Below, in pieces: positions 61,303 through 64,000 of a DNA stretch of 64,000 bases. A program made the translations under genes and the position numbers. Below the pieces are notes generated by a model. That model was not told the DNA's origin. It did no database searches and worked only from the letters and a program-made list of their open reading frames with translations. Source of the DNA: DATFVA01 sp963832355 (GTDB taxonomy: Bacteria; Bacteroidota; Ignavibacteria; Ignavibacteriales; Ignavibacteriaceae); assembly GCA_963832355.1 (NCBI GenBank), contig CAWHTX010000008.1, forward strand, positions 124,001 to 188,000. The letters are read 5' to 3'. How positions within the stretch are numbered: the stretch's first letter is position 1; every line of letters starts with the position of its first letter.

Positions 61303-62547
61303 TCATATCTTTATCCGGCCGGCAGATTCTACATGATGTTTGCGGCCGCATTTGGGACAGGTGATCTCGGGTTTGTTCATTCCAAAGCCCGGCGGGATCT
61401 TGATCTTTAATCCGCACTCGCAGGTTATTGAAGAATAATCATTAACTGCCATCATGATATTCCCAAGCTTACGTTTTTCATCAGCAGCTGACTTCGGTTC
61501 AGCAAGATGCTGCCCAGCTGGTCTTAACGGAATAACTGCTGCATCTGTTAATCCAGAGGCGGGAATGATTGTGGCTGAAGATCTTTTTAATGCGGAATAA
61601 GATTTCTGGTAATCGCTGAACCCGGCACCATACATCATACCTCTTAATATCCTTATTCTTTCGGAAATAGGAGGATGAGTACTGGTAAGGTCGGAGAGTT
61701 TCATTCCCTTTTTCTTAAGAGGATTAGCAATGTACATAGCGGCTGTAACTTTATTGGCTGAAGGGAGATCGTCGCGGCAGTCGGATATTTTTTCCAGAGC
61801 TGAAGCAAGTCCTTCCGGGTATCTTGTAAGTCTTGCGGAAGATGCATCGGCGAGGTATTCACGTTTTCGTGACAGAGCAAAGTAAAGAAGCCTTGCCATT
61901 ATAGGGGCTAAAATTGCAAAGATTATTGCAATGGCAAGAATGATAATCTGTGCCTGTCCTCCGGCATTCTTGGATCTCGACCCGTATCTCCTGCCTGCAC
62001 CTGAAAAGAACATTCCCTTAACGAATATTTCAGAAATGATGACGATTGTTCCCAGCATAACGGCAGCATACGTTATAAATTTGGTATCGCGGTTAAGTAT
62101 ATGTGAGATTTCGTGTCCTATTACCCCCTGCAATTCGTCACGGTTAAGCTTAGATAATAAACCGGCTGTAACTGCGACAGCACTGTTTTGTGGATCTTTA
62201 CCCGTGGCAAAGGCATTAAGAGCAGGACTATCGATTATATAAACCTTCGGCATTGCCGGCAGTCCTGCCGCTATCTTCATTTCTTCAACTACATTAAAAA
62301 GCTGCTGATGTACGGCGGGAGTAACCTCCTTAGCCTGGCTGACGGATAGAACCAGAGAACTTCCGGCGGTTACGCTGATGATGGATAAGACCGTCCATAT
62401 AATTATGGCTATTGCAATCCCGAATACACCTCCACCGTCGGGTACGAATGTACTTCCAATAAGATACCCCAGAAGGATCAGTGTAATTGCCATTCCGCCG
62501 AAGAGAAAAATGGATTTTCTCTGATTAGATCTGATTAATTCCCACAT
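61303..62547 (-). CDS. M48 family membrane metallopeptidase (HtpX-like) with C-terminal zinc ribbon
   Basis: 414-residue HtpX-like protease. Two N-terminal membrane segments ('FLFGGMAITLILLGYLI', 'GIAIAIIIWTVLSIISV') flank the cytosolic entry. The zinc site HEISH is near residues 144-148, in 'GVIGHEISHILNRD', with the third ligand Glu in 'REYLADASSARL'; two further membrane segments lie in between. Beyond the usual ~290-residue core there is a C-terminal extension of ~100 residues ending in a zinc ribbon (C-x-C, C-x2-C; 'CECGLKIKIPPGFG', 'CPKCGRKHHVESAGRIKI'). The ribbon's last ~40 residues recur as independent ORFs at 52954 and 57138. Follows LemA, as is common. Confidence 0.92.
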   Translation of the reverse strand: MWELIRSNQRKSIFLFGGMAITLILLGYLIGSTFVPDGGGVFGIAIAIIIWTVLSIISVTAGSSLVLSVSQAKEVTPAVHQQLFNVVEEMKIAAGLPAMPKVYIIDSPALNAFATGKDPQNSAVAVTAGLLSKLNRDELQGVIGHEISHILNRDTKFITYAAVMLGTIVIISEIFVKGMFFSGAGRRYGSRSKNAGGQAQIIILAIAIIFAILAPIMARLLYFALSRKREYLADASSARLTRYPEGLASALEKISDCRDDLPSANKVTAAMYIANPLKKKGMKLSDLTSTHPPISERIRILRGMMYGAGFSDYQKSYSALKRSSATIIPASGLTDAAVIPLRPAGQHLAEPKSAADEKRKLGNIMMAVNDYSSITCECGLKIKIPPGFGMNKPEITCPKCGRKHHVESAGRIKI

Positions 62548-62560
62548 TTAACGTATGAAC

Positions 62561-63118
62561 CTATGAAAAACTAACTTTTGGAACTTCTTTTTCAGATTTG
62601 TCTTCGACTTCGAAGAAGTCCTCTTGTTTGAAATTGAACATTCCCGCTACAATATTCGAGGGGAACATCTGGATCTTATTATTATAAAATAAAACCTGGT
62701 CGTTATAGCTCTGCCGTGAAAAAGAGATCTTATTTTCCGTTGAAGTAAGTTCTTCCTGAAGAGCAAGGAAGTTCTGGTTTGCTTTTAAGTCGGGATAATT
62801 TTCAACCACGAGGTTAAACTTTCCTATTGCATCCGTTAACCTTGCCTCGGCCTTAGCCTTTTCAGAAACACTCTGCGCGCTTACTGCCTGACTTCTTGCA
62901 TTGGTTATATTTTCGAGGGTTGCACGCTCGTGATTCATATATCCTTTGACGGTCTCGATAAGATTCGGGATAAGATCGTGACGACGTTTAAGCTGAACGT
63001 CTATCTGCGACCACGCATTCTTAACCTGGTTCCTTAATCCTATCAGCGAATTATAGTTCGCGATAAAAAACAATACGGCCAGAACCAGCAGTACAATTAC
63101 AATTATTCCTATAACCAT
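62561..63118 (-). CDS. lemA: LemA family protein
   Basis: 185-residue protein with an N-terminal membrane segment ('VIGIIVIVLLVLAVLFFIA') followed by a helical bundle. Family signatures: 'NYNSLIGLRNQVKNAWSQID', 'VQLKRRHDLIPNLIETVKGY', 'ITNARSQAV', 'NYPDLKANQNFLALQEELTS', 'TENKISFSRQSYNDQVLFYN', 'FPSNIVAGMFNFKQEDFFEV'. Commonly encoded beside HtpX-like M48 proteases, as here, and suggested to assist them or to act at the outer membrane. 13 bp before the protease gene. Confidence 0.95.
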   Translation of the reverse strand: MVIGIIVIVLLVLAVLFFIANYNSLIGLRNQVKNAWSQIDVQLKRRHDLIPNLIETVKGYMNHERATLENITNARSQAVSAQSVSEKAKAEARLTDAIGKFNLVVENYPDLKANQNFLALQEELTSTENKISFSRQSYNDQVLFYNNKIQMFPSNIVAGMFNFKQEDFFEVEDKSEKEVPKVSFS

Positions 63119-63128
63119 TTTAACCTCA

Positions 63129-63524
63129 TTAATTATTTAATTTATGAGCAAACATTTCTTTCAGCAGATTAATGATCTTATCCTGCTTATCAAGTCCTCC
63201 CATCTCCACAACCTGTTCGAGTTCACCTTCATTAAACCAGATTCCATGATCTTTTTTACATTTATCGAGCAGTACTTTGTTCCCTGTACCGCAGTTAACC
63301 TTTTCCATTTTCTTCGAACAGATAGGGCATTTTAGGATCTTTTCACCTGAATTTTTATTTATATTAAATGAATTCAGCAGCTGTGTTTTTTCTTTTGCAT
63401 CTTTAAGCAGCAGCTCCAGCTCTCCGTTATCAAGCCAGATACCATGACAGTTTGTGCAGTAGTCGATCTCTACCTGGTTCAGTTCGAGGATAACCAGCGG
63501 GTTATTGCAAAAAGGACAGTTCAA
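63129..63524 (-). CDS. TFIIB-type zinc finger protein (zf-TFIIB family)
   Basis: 131-residue protein with two similar zinc-ribbon modules. Module 1 'CPFCNNPLVILELNQVEI' continues with 'DYCTNCHGIWLDNGELELLL'; module 2 'CPICSKKMEKVNCGTGNKV' continues with 'DKCKKDHGIWFNEGELEQVV'. This repeated CxxC...C...HGIW pattern is the zf-TFIIB (DUF) family. The start is TTG at 63524, preceded by AAGGAG; no ATG is available before the first Cys pair. It sits between mfd and lemA in one orientation, so possibly one operon with LemA and the M48 protease. Role unknown, probably regulatory or chaperone-like. Confidence 0.88.
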   Translation of the reverse strand: MNCPFCNNPLVILELNQVEIDYCTNCHGIWLDNGELELLLKDAKEKTQLLNSFNINKNSGEKILKCPICSKKMEKVNCGTGNKVLLDKCKKDHGIWFNEGELEQVVEMGGLDKQDKIINLLKEMFAHKLNN

Positions 63525-63595
63525 TCACCAAACTCCTTTAATATAGAACAAACATAGCAAAAAAGTATTTTGAATTCACTAAAATCCCTTCACCT

Positions 63596-64000
63596 TTAAT
63601 TGAGTCTATCAGTATTTTCTGTGGCCTCTGCCGGGTCGGGAATCTGCTGCTTGAAAAGGTCCATTACCTCCCTGCTGAAGCTGATGAGGAAGTCGAGGAG
63701 CTTTTCAGGGGATTCGAAATTGTTCGGGATGGAGAACTTTAGTACTTCTTTCTGCTGATTGAATTTAATTCTGTCTTTGTAGTTATCCATTATGAAACGC
63801 ATAAGCTCAACAAACCTGTATTTGTAGTAATCCTCCTTCTCTCCTTTCGGCAGGATGATAAAGATGTTCTTCCGCTGGATGATTATTCGTTCGAACAGCG
63901 CATAGGAGGCATACAGCTTGAGTGACGCCGCGGCAATGAGTCTCTGAACCAGCAGAGGCAGAGGTCCGAAACGGTCTTTCATTTCTTCTGTGAGTTCTTC
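63596..64000 (-). CDS. mfd: transcription-repair coupling factor Mfd (C-terminal end, partial)
   Basis: Last ~134 residues of Mfd, the SF2 translocase that removes stalled RNA polymerase and recruits UvrA. The TRCF C-terminal domain is recognised by 'MKDRFGPLPLLVQRLI' and the 'EELTEE'-type sequence just before it, 'ASLKLYASYALFERIII' and 'NIFIILPKGEK'. The frame stays open beyond 64000. The tail ends in a short acidic linker 'PDPAEATENTDRLN'. All helicase motifs lie outside the window. Confidence 0.85.
   Translation of the reverse strand, partial: EELTEEMKDRFGPLPLLVQRLIAAASLKLYASYALFERIIIQRKNIFIILPKGEKEDYYKYRFVELMRFIMDNYKDRIKFNQQKEVLKFSIPNNFESPEKLLDFLISFSREVMDLFKQQIPDPAEATENTDRLN

Noticed and set aside
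1..64000. tRNA, rRNA or prophage genes
   Set aside because: No cloverleaf-like segment with a T-loop GGTTCGA-type core and acceptor stem was found outside coding sequence, and no integrase, capsid or terminase-like product is visible.

Overview
The window looks like the chromosome of a free-living bacterium of the Bacteroidota/Chlorobiota (FCB) side of the tree, most likely an Ignavibacteria-type organism. The main reason is the C-terminal Por-secretion (type IX, T9SS) sorting domain on six large secreted proteins, in the form 'QNYPNPFNP...SGVYIYKL...KKMLLIK' common in Ignavibacteria. The DNA is AT-leaning, with AGGAG-type ribosome sites on many but not all genes. I recognise no rRNA, tRNA, CRISPR array, transposase or phage genes.

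Left part (1-13.8 kb): the 3' end of gnd, then zwf and a flavin disulfide reductase (oxidative pentose phosphate operon); a PfpI/DJ-1 protein; a four-gene sugar ABC transporter operon; a DUF72 protein; an aldo/keto reductase; a Rieske-FAD oxidoreductase; a phytoene-dehydrogenase-like gene that has lost its middle; and a baeRF-like protein.

Middle (13.9-37 kb): a DNA methyltransferase followed by a probable PD-(D/E)XK endonuclease (candidate restriction-modification pair); a CPA-type antiporter overlapping a beta-CASP metallo-hydrolase; carbamate kinase plus ornithine carbamoyltransferase; rsgA; many small housekeeping or stress genes (AlkD-like, DUF1003, RidA, VOC, MarR-GNAT); an EVE gene and a deletion-scarred lysC/lysA remnant; an AAA ATPase; and a minus-strand cluster of RibD-like reductases, VOC/PhnB and SnoaL proteins diverging from a GlxA-type regulator whose upstream region holds a 32-bp direct repeat.

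Right part (37-64 kb): methyltransferases, an ABC-F ATPase, a GNAT enzyme and a NYN-LOTUS protein, then T9SS cargo genes. From 50.4 to 61.3 kb lies a three-module tandem locus. Each module has a near-identical promoter-like element, one or two T9SS cargo genes, a bidirectional hairpin, and a convergent minus-strand reading frame that is either a 49-residue zinc ribbon or, at the end, an M48 protease carrying the same zinc ribbon as its C-terminus. The window closes with LemA, a TFIIB-type zinc finger protein and the 3' end of mfd.

Two global oddities stand out. Seven genes between 5 and 36 kb are broken by eight single-base insertions, all of the +1 type, and three loci keep both ends of a gene but lack the middle. 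No such lesion is visible right of 37 kb. These may be assembly or sequencing faults or real decay; the read data would decide. The three-module T9SS/zinc-ribbon locus, with its 8-versus-7-unit CT repeat ahead of a small hydrophobic ORF, is the best candidate for an undescribed system.
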